NCBI GenBank assembly: GCA_043392685.1
Contig: JBHZGM010000003.1
Length of the DNA: 64,000 nt
DNA from: Metapseudomonas sp043392685
GTDB taxonomy: Bacteria; Pseudomonadota; Gammaproteobacteria; Pseudomonadales; Pseudomonadaceae
Reading direction: 5' to 3' (one strand)
Under the pieces are notes generated by a model. The model did not search any database. It had not been told where the DNA came from and was given only the letters and a program-made list of their open reading frames with translations. Below, piece after piece: positions 1 through 7,776 of this stretch; the first letter of the stretch is position 1, and each line of letters opens with the position of its first letter. A program made the position numbers and the translations under genes.

Positions 1-139
<139 letters not shown>

Positions 140-209
140 TCCCTAACTCCTCGGGCATCACGAAAAGCGGCGCTTGTGGCGCAGCGGAGCCCGTAAAACA
201 CGGATAGAC

Positions 210-237
210 AAAGCCCACTGCCTGAGCAGTGGGCTTT
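210..237 (-). terminator. Strong hairpin between braC and braD
   Basis: Perfect 11-bp inverted repeat AAAGCCCACTG / CAGTGGGCTTT with a 6-base loop, located 17 bases after the braC stop and before braD. It ends in only a short T run, so partial termination or 3' end protection of braC mRNA is more likely than complete termination. This would give more binding protein than permease. Confidence 0.75.
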
Positions 238-254
238 GCGTTCTGGCGGGAAGC

Positions 255-1376
255 TTATTTAGCTTCGGTCTTGGTGCCGTCCTTGTGCCACTCGTAAACC
301 ACGAAGCTGAAGTCCTTCAGATCGCCCTTCTCGTCGAAGGCCAGGGTACCGGTCGGGGTATCGAACGAGTTGGCGCGCAGGGCAGCAGCGACCTTGGTGG
401 TGTCGTCTTCGCCGGCAATCTTGATGCCGTCGGCGATGACTTTCACGGCGGCGTAGGCCGGGAACACGAACGGACCGCTCGGGTCTTCGTTCTTGGCCTT
501 GAAGGCTTCTACCAGGGCCTGGTTCTTCGGATCCTGGTCGAAGGACTTCGGCAGGGTGACCAGCAGGCCTTCGGAAGCCGGGCCAGCGATGGCGGACAGT
601 TCCTTGTTGCCTACGCCTTCCGGACCCATGAAGCGGACCTTCAGGCCTTTTTCAGCCGACTGGCGCAGCAGCAGGCCCAGTTCCGGGTGGTAGCCGCCGT
701 AGTAGACGAAGTCCACGCCGTTCTGCTTCAGCTTGGCAATGATGGTGGAGAAGTCCTTGTCGCCGGCGTTGATGCCTTCGAACAGCGGAACCTTGACGCC
801 CTTGGCTTCCAGGGTCTGCTTCACGGCAGTGGCGATACCTTCGCCGTACTGCTGCTTGTCGTGGAGGACGGCAACGGACTTCGGCTTGATATTGTCGGCG
901 ATGAAGTTGCCGGCGGTCGGGCCTTGCAGGCTGTCGAGGCCGATGGTGCGGAACACCAGCTGGTAACCACGGGAGGTGATGTCCGGGCTGGTGGAGGCGG
1001 CGGTGATCATCAGGACGCCTTCGTCTTCATAGATGTCGGACGCGGGCTGGGTGGAGCTGGAGCAGAGGTGGCCAACCACGTAGTGAATACCGTCGTTGAC
1101 GATCTTGTTGGCTACGGCGACGGCCTGTTTCGGATCGCACGCATCGTCGTACACCACGCCTTCGAGCTGAGCGCCGTTCACCCCGCCGGCCTTGTTGATC
1201 TGCTCGATCGCCATCTTGGCGCCAATGAATTGCATCTCACCGTACTGGGCAACCGCACCGGTCACCGGGCCGGCCAGGGCGATCTTGATGGTATCGGCTG
1301 CTACGGAGTAGCTGGCGACACCGGCTAGAGCCATGGCGGCGAACAGTTTGGAAATCTGCTTGGTAGCCTTGTTCAT
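255..1376 (-). CDS. braC: Leu/Ile/Val(/Ala/Thr)-binding periplasmic protein BraC
   Basis: A 373-residue periplasmic substrate-binding protein of a high-affinity branched-chain amino acid ABC transporter. Residues 1-26 form a Sec signal peptide (charged start, hydrophobic core, cut near SVA-ADT). The mature part begins with the family opening DTIKIALAGPVTG and carries the type I binding-protein fold with conserved stretches GVVYDDACDPKQAV, VVGHLCSSSTQPAS and GPEGVGNKELSAIAG. Length fits LivJ/LivK/BraC. A GGAG ribosome binding site precedes the ATG. braD follows on the same strand, so this is the first gene of the bra operon within view. About 300 bases upstream hold no other gene and should contain its promoter. 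Confidence 0.95.
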   Translation of the reverse strand: MNKATKQISKLFAAMALAGVASYSVAADTIKIALAGPVTGAVAQYGEMQFIGAKMAIEQINKAGGVNGAQLEGVVYDDACDPKQAVAVANKIVNDGIHYVVGHLCSSSTQPASDIYEDEGVLMITAASTSPDITSRGYQLVFRTIGLDSLQGPTAGNFIADNIKPKSVAVLHDKQQYGEGIATAVKQTLEAKGVKVPLFEGINAGDKDFSTIIAKLKQNGVDFVYYGGYHPELGLLLRQSAEKGLKVRFMGPEGVGNKELSAIAGPASEGLLVTLPKSFDQDPKNQALVEAFKAKNEDPSGPFVFPAYAAVKVIADGIKIAGEDDTTKVAAALRANSFDTPTGTLAFDEKGDLKDFSFVVYEWHKDGTKTEAK

Positions 1377-1679
1377 AGTGCTCCACTCTTGTGTTTTTCG
1401 TTGTTGTTGTCCTGTTTGCCGGAGCTACGGGACAGGGAGTTGCACCCCGCCAACACCCCCCGGCAACTGTACCGGAACAGTGTAGATTGCTGATTTGCGG
1501 CTTGAAAAGTCGGGTTGTAATGGCGGAATGATCTTGTGTCGCTTAATCGAAACAAACGTATAGAAATACGGCGTGCCTTGAGAGTGGTTGGTGGCGTCGG
1601 GCCAGGCTTGTCTGAAAGTTGACCGACGCTATCATTGCGCCCCCCAATCCTTTCGTTACCAACCAACTCAAAACAAGCC

Positions 1680-1997
1680 ATGAACGATAACGCTAGCACC
1701 CTCTATGCCAAGCTGCTCGGCGAAACCGCCTCCATCACCTGGGAAGAGCTGCAGCCCTTCTTCGCCCGTGGCGCGCTGCTCTGGGTGGATGGCGCCGAAG
1801 ACCTGGTAGGCGTGGCGCTGGCCGTGGCCGAAGACGACAAGGCCCGGGTTTCGGCCCTGCTGGCCGAAGGCAAGCTGAGCAAGGTCGAGGAGTCCCGTGC
1901 CCAGGACCTGCTGGCGCGTGACCCGAAACTCTGGGCTGTAGTAGTCGCACCCTGGGTATTGATCCAGGAGCGGGACGAGGCGCCTACCCGTCACTGA
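1680..1997 (+). CDS. DUF2288-family small protein
   Basis: A 105-residue acidic cytoplasmic protein beginning MNDNASTLYAKLLGETASI. The pattern TWEELQPFFARGALLWVDG near residues 20-38 and the WAVVVAPWVLIQ end look like the DUF2288 family, of unknown function, common in proteobacteria. The ATG at 1680 is preferred over an in-frame start at 1635 because the family start is MND-type and the upstream part has no coding look. It is divergent from braC with a 303-base shared upstream region, an arrangement I recall next to braC in P. aeruginosa. No function can be assigned. Confidence 0.8.
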   Translation: MNDNASTLYAKLLGETASITWEELQPFFARGALLWVDGAEDLVGVALAVAEDDKARVSALLAEGKLSKVEESRAQDLLARDPKLWAVVVAPWVLIQERDEAPTRH

Positions 1998-2147
1998 CGG
2001 AGCGCCCGAATGGAGGCCAGGGAAGGCGTCCAGAAGTGTGCCGGCCGCCTGATCGCGCACTGATCAGGGGCAACCGGCGAATCTGGTGGGGCGAGCTAGA
2101 CTGAACCCACCTTCTACTTCCATCTGATAGCAACAGGGAGCGTCATC

Positions 2148-2513
2148 ATGTTCGAACCAGGCCATGTACATCGGTCTAGCTTGCCCGGAATGCCGGGACA
2201 GAAGTTCTCCATCGACGTTTATTACGAAGCGCGTCCGAATGCGAAGGAAGGCACCATGCTGCATTTCCGCATGGTGGGTGAAATCGACGGCAGGCAATTC
2301 TCGGAAGAGTTCGAGATGCATCGCGATACGGCGTTCAATTTCGCCAGCATCATTTCCAAGGTGGCGATGAAGAACGGGTTGCACCCCAACACTACGCTGA
2401 TCATGCGTGACCACAAGGAATACGACAAAATCTTCGAAGACATTCGCCGCGTTCTCGGCGCTGCGCCGGGTGAGACGGTGAACCTCGACCATCTGCAGAA
2501 GGACGGTCTCTGA
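2148..2513 (+). CDS. DUF5064-like Pseudomonas protein
   Basis: A 121-residue soluble protein starting MFEPGHVHRSSLPGMPGQKF, with an AGGGAGCG ribosome binding site 5 bases before the ATG. It resembles the Pseudomonas-restricted DUF5064 family as I remember it. There is no signal peptide or membrane segment; the composition is mixed charged. The central part (HFRMVGEIDG then FEMHRDTAFNFASII) suggests a beta sheet followed by a helix. It sits after the DUF2288 gene on the same strand with a 150-base gap, and ends 78 bases before the convergent transporter operon. Function unknown. Confidence 0.75.
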   Translation: MFEPGHVHRSSLPGMPGQKFSIDVYYEARPNAKEGTMLHFRMVGEIDGRQFSEEFEMHRDTAFNFASIISKVAMKNGLHPNTTLIMRDHKEYDKIFEDIRRVLGAAPGETVNLDHLQKDGL

Positions 2514-2550
2514 CCGACTACCTGCCCAGGCAATTCAGCTTGGGTTCTTC

Positions 2551-2580
2551 CTGTGGGGGCGATTGAAATCACCCTCACAG
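2551..2580. repeat. Degenerate 30-bp palindrome of the GGGGGCGATT family
   Basis: Between two convergent genes: CTGTGGGGGCGATTG followed by its imperfect inverted copy ending CACCCTCACAG. It belongs to the hairpin family that recurs at 38153, 56570 and 63275. By position it may act as a two-way terminator. Confidence 0.55.
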
Positions 2581-2590
2581 TCTTGCCCAC

Positions 2591-3355
2591 CTATGCGCTG
2601 ACCCAGCGCTGGCGCATCCAGCCACTCAAGGCATCCACACCCAGCACGAGCACCAGCATGGCGAGGATCACGCTGGCGGCCTGGGCTTCCTGGAACAGTG
2701 ACAGGCTCATGTAGAGCATCTGCCCGAGGCCACCGGCGCCAACGAAGCCCAGCACGCTGGCCATGCGGATGTTGTTCTCCCAGCGATAGAGCATGTAGGC
2801 CACCAGTTGCGGCCAGACTGCCGGCAGGGTGCCGTAGCAGAAGGCGGTGATGCGTCCGCCGCCGTTCAGGCGGATGGCTTCGGCCGGTTCCGCCGGGGTG
2901 TTTTCCAGGGCTTCGGCAAACAGCCGGCCGAGCACGCCAGCGGTATGCAGGGCCAGGGCCAGGGTGCCGGCGTTTGGGCCGAGGCCGGCAGCCAGCACCA
3001 TCAACGCTGCCCAGACCAGTTCCGGCACGGCACGCAGGGCGTTGAGCACCAGCCGCGCGCCACCCTGGGCAACACTGCCGAAGCGGCCGGCGGCGGGGAT
3101 GGCGAAGAGCATCCCCAGCAAGGCTGCCAGCAGGGTGCCCAAGGCCGACATGGCGAGGGTTTCCATGGCACCCCAGCCGATGGCGGCAAGATGCGCTGTG
3201 GACAGGTCGGGCTTGAGGAAGCGCGCCGCGTAGCTGCCCATCTGTTGCAGGGCATCGCCACCGACCAGCGCGCCGAGATCGATGCCCAGCCATATGAAGG
3301 AAGTGATCGCCGCCGCCAGCAGGGCGAGCAGCACGAGGAAATTGCCCGTCCTCAC
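2591..3355 (-). CDS. Phosphonate/selenate-type ABC transporter permease (second)
   Basis: A 254-residue inner-membrane permease of the PhnE/PtxC type. It has an N-terminal membrane segment (FLVLLALLAAAITSFIWLG), several more hydrophobic segments, and the family coupling region near residues 160-220 with YMLYRWENNIRMASVLGF and VGAGGLGQ. Its start overlaps the stop of the upstream permease by 4 bases (ATGA-type), so the two are translationally coupled. It is the last gene of the four-gene operon running from 5827 down to 2591 (binding protein, ATPase, two permeases). The two permeases are paralogues and probably form a heterodimer. Confidence 0.88.
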   Translation of the reverse strand: MRTGNFLVLLALLAAAITSFIWLGIDLGALVGGDALQQMGSYAARFLKPDLSTAHLAAIGWGAMETLAMSALGTLLAALLGMLFAIPAAGRFGSVAQGGARLVLNALRAVPELVWAALMVLAAGLGPNAGTLALALHTAGVLGRLFAEALENTPAEPAEAIRLNGGGRITAFCYGTLPAVWPQLVAYMLYRWENNIRMASVLGFVGAGGLGQMLYMSLSLFQEAQAASVILAMLVLVLGVDALSGWMRQRWVSA

Positions 3356-4179
3356 GCGAACCTCCCGCGCAGGAAGCGGCTGAGCAGGTCGGCCAGGAAT
3401 ACCAGGAGGAGGAAGGTCAACAGCATGCTGGCGACTTCACCGCCGGCGAACATGCGCATGGACAGGTCCATCTGCTGGCCCAGGCCACCGGCACCGACGA
3501 ACCCCATCACCACCGAAGCGCGCACCGCGCATTCCCAGCGGTAGACGGTGTAGGAAATCATCTCCGCCGCCGCACTGGGCAGCACCCCGTAGGCGAACGC
3601 GGCCAGGCGCGGGCTGCCGGCGGCGAGCAGGGCGCGGGTGGGACGCGGGTCGACGGATTCGAAGATTTCCGCATAGACCTTGCCGAGCATGCCGCTGTAG
3701 GTGATGGCGATGGCCAGCACCCCGGCGGTCGGGCCCAGGCCCACGGCGCGGACGAAGAGCAGCGCCCAGACGATTTCCGGCACGCTGCGCAGGAAAATCA
3801 GCAGTCCGCGCACCGGCCAGCGCAGGGCCTGCGCCCACCAGGCCGGGCGACCGCCACGGGCCAGGGCGGACAGCGACAGCGCACGGCTGGCCCAGAGCGA
3901 AGCGGGCAGGGCGATCAGCAGCGCCAGGCTCATGCCGGCGGTGGCGATGGCCAGGGTTTCCAGGGTGGAGCGGCCCAGCAGCAGGAGGAAGTCCCCACTG
4001 TGTTCCGGAGGCCAGAAGCCGGAGAGAAACTGCCCCATGGTGCGGGCGTTGCCTTCATCCAGCAGGACGGCCGGGTTCAGCTCGCTCAGTTCCAGGCCGG
4101 GCCAGAGCAGCACCACGGCCAGCACGGTGAGCAGCAGCCGGGGCAGTGCCGCGGGGTCGCGAGGGGCGGTATTCAGCAT
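3352..4179 (-). CDS. Phosphonate/selenate-type ABC transporter permease (first)
   Basis: A 275-residue PhnE-like inner-membrane permease. I place the start at MLNTAPRDPAALPRLLLTVL (ATG at 4179): its first 7 bases overlap the end of the ATPase gene, and the longer open frame upstream is only the shadow of that ATPase. Conserved PhnE features are LIFLRSVPEIVWALLFVRAVG near residues 125-145 and YTVYRWECAVRASVVMGFVG near 215-235, followed by GAGGLGQQ. Together with the downstream permease it should form the channel for the substrate delivered by the binding protein at 4976-5827. Confidence 0.88.
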   Translation of the reverse strand: MLNTAPRDPAALPRLLLTVLAVVLLWPGLELSELNPAVLLDEGNARTMGQFLSGFWPPEHSGDFLLLLGRSTLETLAIATAGMSLALLIALPASLWASRALSLSALARGGRPAWWAQALRWPVRGLLIFLRSVPEIVWALLFVRAVGLGPTAGVLAIAITYSGMLGKVYAEIFESVDPRPTRALLAAGSPRLAAFAYGVLPSAAAEMISYTVYRWECAVRASVVMGFVGAGGLGQQMDLSMRMFAGGEVASMLLTFLLLVFLADLLSRFLRGRFA

Positions 4180-4979
4180 CGCGGGATATGCAGCGCCGGG
4201 GCGGCCACGGGCGGCGAGGACGGCACGTTGCCGCGCAGCTGCTCGTTGGCGTAGAGGGCGTCCAGGTCGGCCTGGCTCACGGCCTCGCGGGGACGGTCGA
4301 AGGCGATGCGGCCATCGCGTACGCCGACGATGCGCGGGAAGTGCGCCAGCGCCAGGTCCACCGCGTGCAGGCTGGCCAGCAGGGTGACGCCACGGCGGCT
4401 GGCGTCGGCGCAGAGCACGCCGAGGGTGTGGTCGGCCAGCACCGGGTCCATGGCGGAAACCGGTTCGTCGGCCAGGATCAGCTCCGGCGTCTGGTAGAGC
4501 ACGCGGGCGATGCCCACGCGCTGCAGTTGGCCACCGGAGAGCTGGTCGCAGCGCTGGAAGAGCTTGTCGGCAAGGTCGAGGCGCGCCAGGGCGGCCTGGG
4601 CGCCAGCGCTGTCCAGCGGGTGCAGCAGGTTGAGCAAGCCCTTGGCCAGGGACCATTGGCCGAGCTTGCCGGCCAGCACGGCGGTGACCACCCGCTGGCG
4701 CGGCGGAATCGGCGGGGCTTGGTGCACCAGACCAATGTGCGCGCGCAGGCGCTGGCGCGCCCGCGGGGATAGCGACCAGGGCGCGCTGCCGAGCAACTGG
4801 AGCTGCCCGGCAGACGGCTTGAGGCTGGTGGCCAGCAGGCGCAGCAGGCTGGTCTTGCCGGCACCGGACGGGCCGATGATGGCGACCCGCTCGCCGTCGG
4901 CGACGTTCAGGTCGATACCTCGGAGCGCCGGATGGCCGTTGGCGTGGATCAGGTCCACGCCATGCAGCGACAGGCTCAC
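4173..4979 (-). CDS. Phosphonate/selenate-type ABC transporter ATP-binding protein
   Basis: A 268-residue ABC ATPase of the PhnC family. Walker A is GPSGAGKT at residues 36-43, the signature is LSGGQLQRVGIARVL, Walker B is LILADEP, and a switch histidine lies in LLASLHAVDLAL. The start ATG overlaps the stop of the binding-protein gene by 4 bases, and its own end overlaps the first permease, so all four genes look co-transcribed and coupled. It energises the importer at the inner face of the membrane. Family membership is clear; the substrate is discussed under the binding protein. Confidence 0.9.
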   Translation of the reverse strand: MSLSLHGVDLIHANGHPALRGIDLNVADGERVAIIGPSGAGKTSLLRLLATSLKPSAGQLQLLGSAPWSLSPRARQRLRAHIGLVHQAPPIPPRQRVVTAVLAGKLGQWSLAKGLLNLLHPLDSAGAQAALARLDLADKLFQRCDQLSGGQLQRVGIARVLYQTPELILADEPVSAMDPVLADHTLGVLCADASRRGVTLLASLHAVDLALAHFPRIVGVRDGRIAFDRPREAVSQADLDALYANEQLRGNVPSSPPVAAPALHIPRC

Positions 4980-5827
4980 TTCAAGAGGCCGGCCGAGCGT
5001 GCGGCTTCCTCGATGCCCTGGTAGTTCTCGGGCTTGGTCGGAATGAAGCGGCTGGCGGCCTGCAAGTCGAGGATCGCCTTGTGCTCCGGGTTGGCCGGGT
5101 CGAGGGCGAGGAAGGCCTGCTTGATCTTCTCGGCCAGTGCCGGGTCGAGGGTGCCGCGCACGGTCCAGTTGTAGTCGTAGTAGGTCGGCGTGGTGGCGAA
5201 GACCTTCACCTTGTCGGTGTCGACCTTGCCGGAGTCCACCAGTTTCTGCCAGACGCTGGCGTTGAGCACGCCGGCATCCACCTTGCCGGCCTGGACCCAG
5301 GCCACGGTGGCGTCGTGGGCGCCGGAGTAGGCGACGCGGGAGAAGTACTGCTCGGGAACGATGCCGTCCTTCTGCATGAAATAGCGCGGCATCAGGCTGC
5401 CGGAGGTGGAGGACACCGAACCGAAGGCGAAGGTCTTGCCCTTGAGGTCCTGCAGGGACTGCACCGCCGGGTCGGCGCTGATGAACTTGCTGGTGAACTG
5501 CTCGTCCTGTTCACGCTGTACCAGCGGGATGGCGTTGCCGGTCTTCAGGCGGGCCTGGACGAAGGTGAAGCCGCCGAGCCAGGCCATGTCCAGGCGGTCG
5601 GCCGCCAGGGATTCGACCACGGCGGCATAGTCGGCCACGGGTACGAACTCGACCTTCATGTCCAGTTGCTGCTCGAGGTAGGCGCCGAGCGGCTTGAACT
5701 TGCGCAGCAGTTCAGTGGGGGCTTCATCGGGAATGGCCGAAACCTTGAGGACGTCGGCGGCCTGGGAGACGACAGCGGAAACGGACAGCGCGATGCCTGC
5801 CACAAGGGCGAGAGAGCGTTTGAACAT
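4976..5827 (-). CDS. Phosphonate-type periplasmic binding protein, putative selenate/selenite uptake
   Basis: A 283-residue substrate-binding protein of the PhnD/PtxB family. The ATG at 5827 opens a clean signal peptide (MFKRSLALVAGIALSVSAVV, cut after SQA), and an AGAATCCC-like ribosome site precedes it; the longer frame to 5887 would bury this signal. The mature part has the family pattern VSAIPDEAPTELLRKFKPLG, LDMAWLGGFTFVQAR and FGSVSSTSGSLMPRYF. PhnD relatives import phosphonate or phosphite, but a Pseudomonas subfamily next to selenophosphate synthetase is annotated as putative selenate binding (TIGR04553 as I recall). Here selD-mnmH lie 2 kb away, so selenium oxyanion uptake is my preferred reading. 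No phosphite dehydrogenase or C-P lyase gene is nearby. Confidence 0.82.
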   Translation of the reverse strand: MFKRSLALVAGIALSVSAVVSQAADVLKVSAIPDEAPTELLRKFKPLGAYLEQQLDMKVEFVPVADYAAVVESLAADRLDMAWLGGFTFVQARLKTGNAIPLVQREQDEQFTSKFISADPAVQSLQDLKGKTFAFGSVSSTSGSLMPRYFMQKDGIVPEQYFSRVAYSGAHDATVAWVQAGKVDAGVLNASVWQKLVDSGKVDTDKVKVFATTPTYYDYNWTVRGTLDPALAEKIKQAFLALDPANPEHKAILDLQAASRFIPTKPENYQGIEEAARSAGLLK

Positions 5828-5952
5828 GGGATTCTCCGGTTCAATAGCGGAAAAGGCAGGCGGATTATAGTTATCGCGCGTTGGCATGGAAGCTTCACGT
5901 TGCCGAGCAGGCGTTTAAGATGTGGGTTTCGCCAAATGCACGGAGTTCTGGC

Positions 5953-6840
5953 ATGACCGATTCGTTGCCTTCCATCGCCTTCGCAGGTATCGGCCTGATG
6001 GGCCTTCCGATGACCCGTCGCCTGCTGGCCGCGGGCTTTCCGCTGACAGTGTGGAACCGATCCCCGGAGAAATGCGTCTCCCTGGTGGAACAGGGCGCCC
6101 GCTGCGTGAAGACCCCGGCAGAGCTCTGCGCCGAGGCCGATATCGTCATGCTCTGCCTGGCCGATACCCGCGTGGTGCGCAAGGTGGTGTTCGGCGAGGG
6201 CGGCATAGCCGAAGGCGCGAAACCGGGCCAGCTGCTGGTGGACTTTTCCAGCCTGGAACCGGCCGCCACCCGCGAGATGGCCGCCGAACTGGAAGCCCGC
6301 ACCGGCATGCGCTGGATGGATGCCCCGGTCTCCGGCGGCACCCCGGGCGCCGAGGCTGGCACCCTGGCGATCATGGCCGGCGGTCATGAGGACGACGTGG
6401 AACGGGTCCGGCCGATCCTTGCGCATCTGGGCCAGCGCCTGACCCGCATGGGCCCGGTGGGGGCCGGCCAGGTGACCAAGGTGTGCAACCAGATGATCGT
6501 GGCCTGCAATGCCCTGGTGATCGCCGAAGTGGTGGCCCTGGCGGAAAAGGCCGGGGTGGACGCCAGCCTGATCGCACCGGCCCTGGCCGGAGGTTTCGCC
6601 GATTCCAAACCCCTGCAGATCCTCGGGCCGCAGATGGCCGAGAGCCGCTTCGAGCCCATCAAGTGGCACGTGCGCACCCTGCTGAAGGACCTGGACACCG
6701 CCGTGCGGCTGTCCCGCGAACATGACTCGGCCACGCCCATCAGCGGCCTGGCGGCGCAACTGATGCGCTTGCACGGCAGCCAGGGCAATCTGGAGCGTGA
6801 TCCGGCTACGCTGGTGGAAATGTACCGGGAGAATCACTGA
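5953..6840 (+). CDS. NAD(P)-dependent beta-hydroxyacid dehydrogenase (GarR/GlxR/3-HIBADH family)
   Basis: A 295-residue oxidoreductase. The Rossmann motif AGIGLMGLPM lies at residues 11-20, the substrate-binding DAPVSGG at 123-129, and the catalytic lysine is K176 in GQVTKVCNQ. It would reduce or oxidise a small 3-hydroxyacid such as tartronate semialdehyde/glycerate. The ATG at 5953 is preferred to an in-frame ATG at 5881 because the family begins a few residues before the GxGxxG strand. It is divergent from the ABC transporter, and its stop overlaps the next start (TGATG), so it is coupled to the Hyi-like gene. Confidence 0.88.
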   Translation: MTDSLPSIAFAGIGLMGLPMTRRLLAAGFPLTVWNRSPEKCVSLVEQGARCVKTPAELCAEADIVMLCLADTRVVRKVVFGEGGIAEGAKPGQLLVDFSSLEPAATREMAAELEARTGMRWMDAPVSGGTPGAEAGTLAIMAGGHEDDVERVRPILAHLGQRLTRMGPVGAGQVTKVCNQMIVACNALVIAEVVALAEKAGVDASLIAPALAGGFADSKPLQILGPQMAESRFEPIKWHVRTLLKDLDTAVRLSREHDSATPISGLAAQLMRLHGSQGNLERDPATLVEMYRENH

Positions 6841-7625
6841 TGAAGATCGCCGCCAACCTGTCCCTGCTGTTCACTGACCGCCCGTTGATCGAGCGTGTCA
6901 TCGCTGCCCGCGTCGCCGGATTCGATGGCGTCGAGGTGCAGTTTCCCTACGAGTTGCCGGCGATCCGCATGAAGGAAGTGCTGGAGGCGGCCGGCTTGCC
7001 GCTGATCCTGTTCAACCTGCCGGCCGGCGACCTGATGGAAGGCGGCCCGGGCCTGGCCGCGGTGCCGGAGCGCCAGGAACAGTTCGACGACGCGCTGGAA
7101 CAGGCGCTTTCCTACGCCGCCATGACCCGGCCGCGCTTCGTCAACGTGCTGGCCGGGCGCCAGGCCGAGGGCGTCAGCCGCGACCGAGCGCTGGCCTGCC
7201 TCGCGGCCAACCTGCGCAAGACCGCCGAAGCCTTCGCCGTGCTGCATATCGGTGTGGTCTGCGAGGCGATCAACCCGCTGGACATGCCGGGATTCCTGAT
7301 CAACACCCCGGAGCAACTGGACCAATTGCTGCGGGATGTCGATCACCCCAACCTGCAAGCGCAGTACGACCTCTATCATATGGCCCGCCAGGGCGTGGAT
7401 GCGGCGGCGGGCATCCGCCTGCTGGCCGGGCGCATCGGCCATGTGCAGTTCGCCGATTGCCCCGGCCGAGGCGAGCCGGGCTCGGGCAATGCCGACTTCG
7501 GTCCGGCCCTGCGGGCCTTGCAGGAAGACGATTATCCCGGCTGGCTGGGCGCCGAATACAAGCCCACTGGCGTCACCGCCGAGACCCTCGGCTGGCTGCC
7601 GGAGTGGAAGGCCAGGCTGGCCTGA
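6840..7625 (+). CDS. Hydroxypyruvate isomerase / 2-oxo-tetronate isomerase family protein
   Basis: A 261-residue TIM-barrel sugar isomerase of the Hyi/OtnI family, starting MKIAANLSLLFTDRPLIERV. Conserved metal-site regions are visible: GVVCEAINPLD near residue 140, LQAQYDLYHM near 175, IGHVQFADCPGR near 200 and GAEYKP near 240. It interconverts hydroxypyruvate and tartronate semialdehyde or related 2-oxo-tetronates. It overlaps the upstream dehydrogenase by one base, a pairing typical of glyoxylate or tetronate metabolism. No glyoxylate carboligase or tetronate kinase is nearby, so the pathway is incomplete here and the physiological substrate is open. Confidence 0.85.
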   Translation: MKIAANLSLLFTDRPLIERVIAARVAGFDGVEVQFPYELPAIRMKEVLEAAGLPLILFNLPAGDLMEGGPGLAAVPERQEQFDDALEQALSYAAMTRPRFVNVLAGRQAEGVSRDRALACLAANLRKTAEAFAVLHIGVVCEAINPLDMPGFLINTPEQLDQLLRDVDHPNLQAQYDLYHMARQGVDAAAGIRLLAGRIGHVQFADCPGRGEPGSGNADFGPALRALQEDDYPGWLGAEYKPTGVTAETLGWLPEWKARLA

Positions 7626-7644
7626 ACCAACGAACACGACCTTT

Positions 7645-7741
7645 GTCGGGGCGAATTCATTCGCTGAGCGGACCGCCAGGTTCGGCGATGGATGCAATCG
7701 GTGGGCGCGGTGCGCCCATTAGCGAATGAATTCGCCCCCAC
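7645..7741. repeat. GAATTCATTCGC intergenic hairpin, copy 1
   Basis: Two perfect 18-base inverted arms (GGGGCGAATTCATTCGCT at 7648-7665 and its complement at 7721-7738) flank a 55-base centre rich in small hairpins. This is a full-size member of the dispersed repeat family that is tandemly amplified at 43041-43531. It separates the isomerase gene from selD. Confidence 0.85.
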
Positions 7742-7776
7742 GGAAAACTGATTCAGCTTCTGTAAGAGAGACCCAG

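Noticed and set aside
2591..5827. Phosphite (ptx) or phosphonate (phn) utilisation operon
   Set aside because: The transporter type fits, but phosphite dehydrogenase and C-P lyase genes are absent, and selD-mnmH are nearby; kept only as an alternative.
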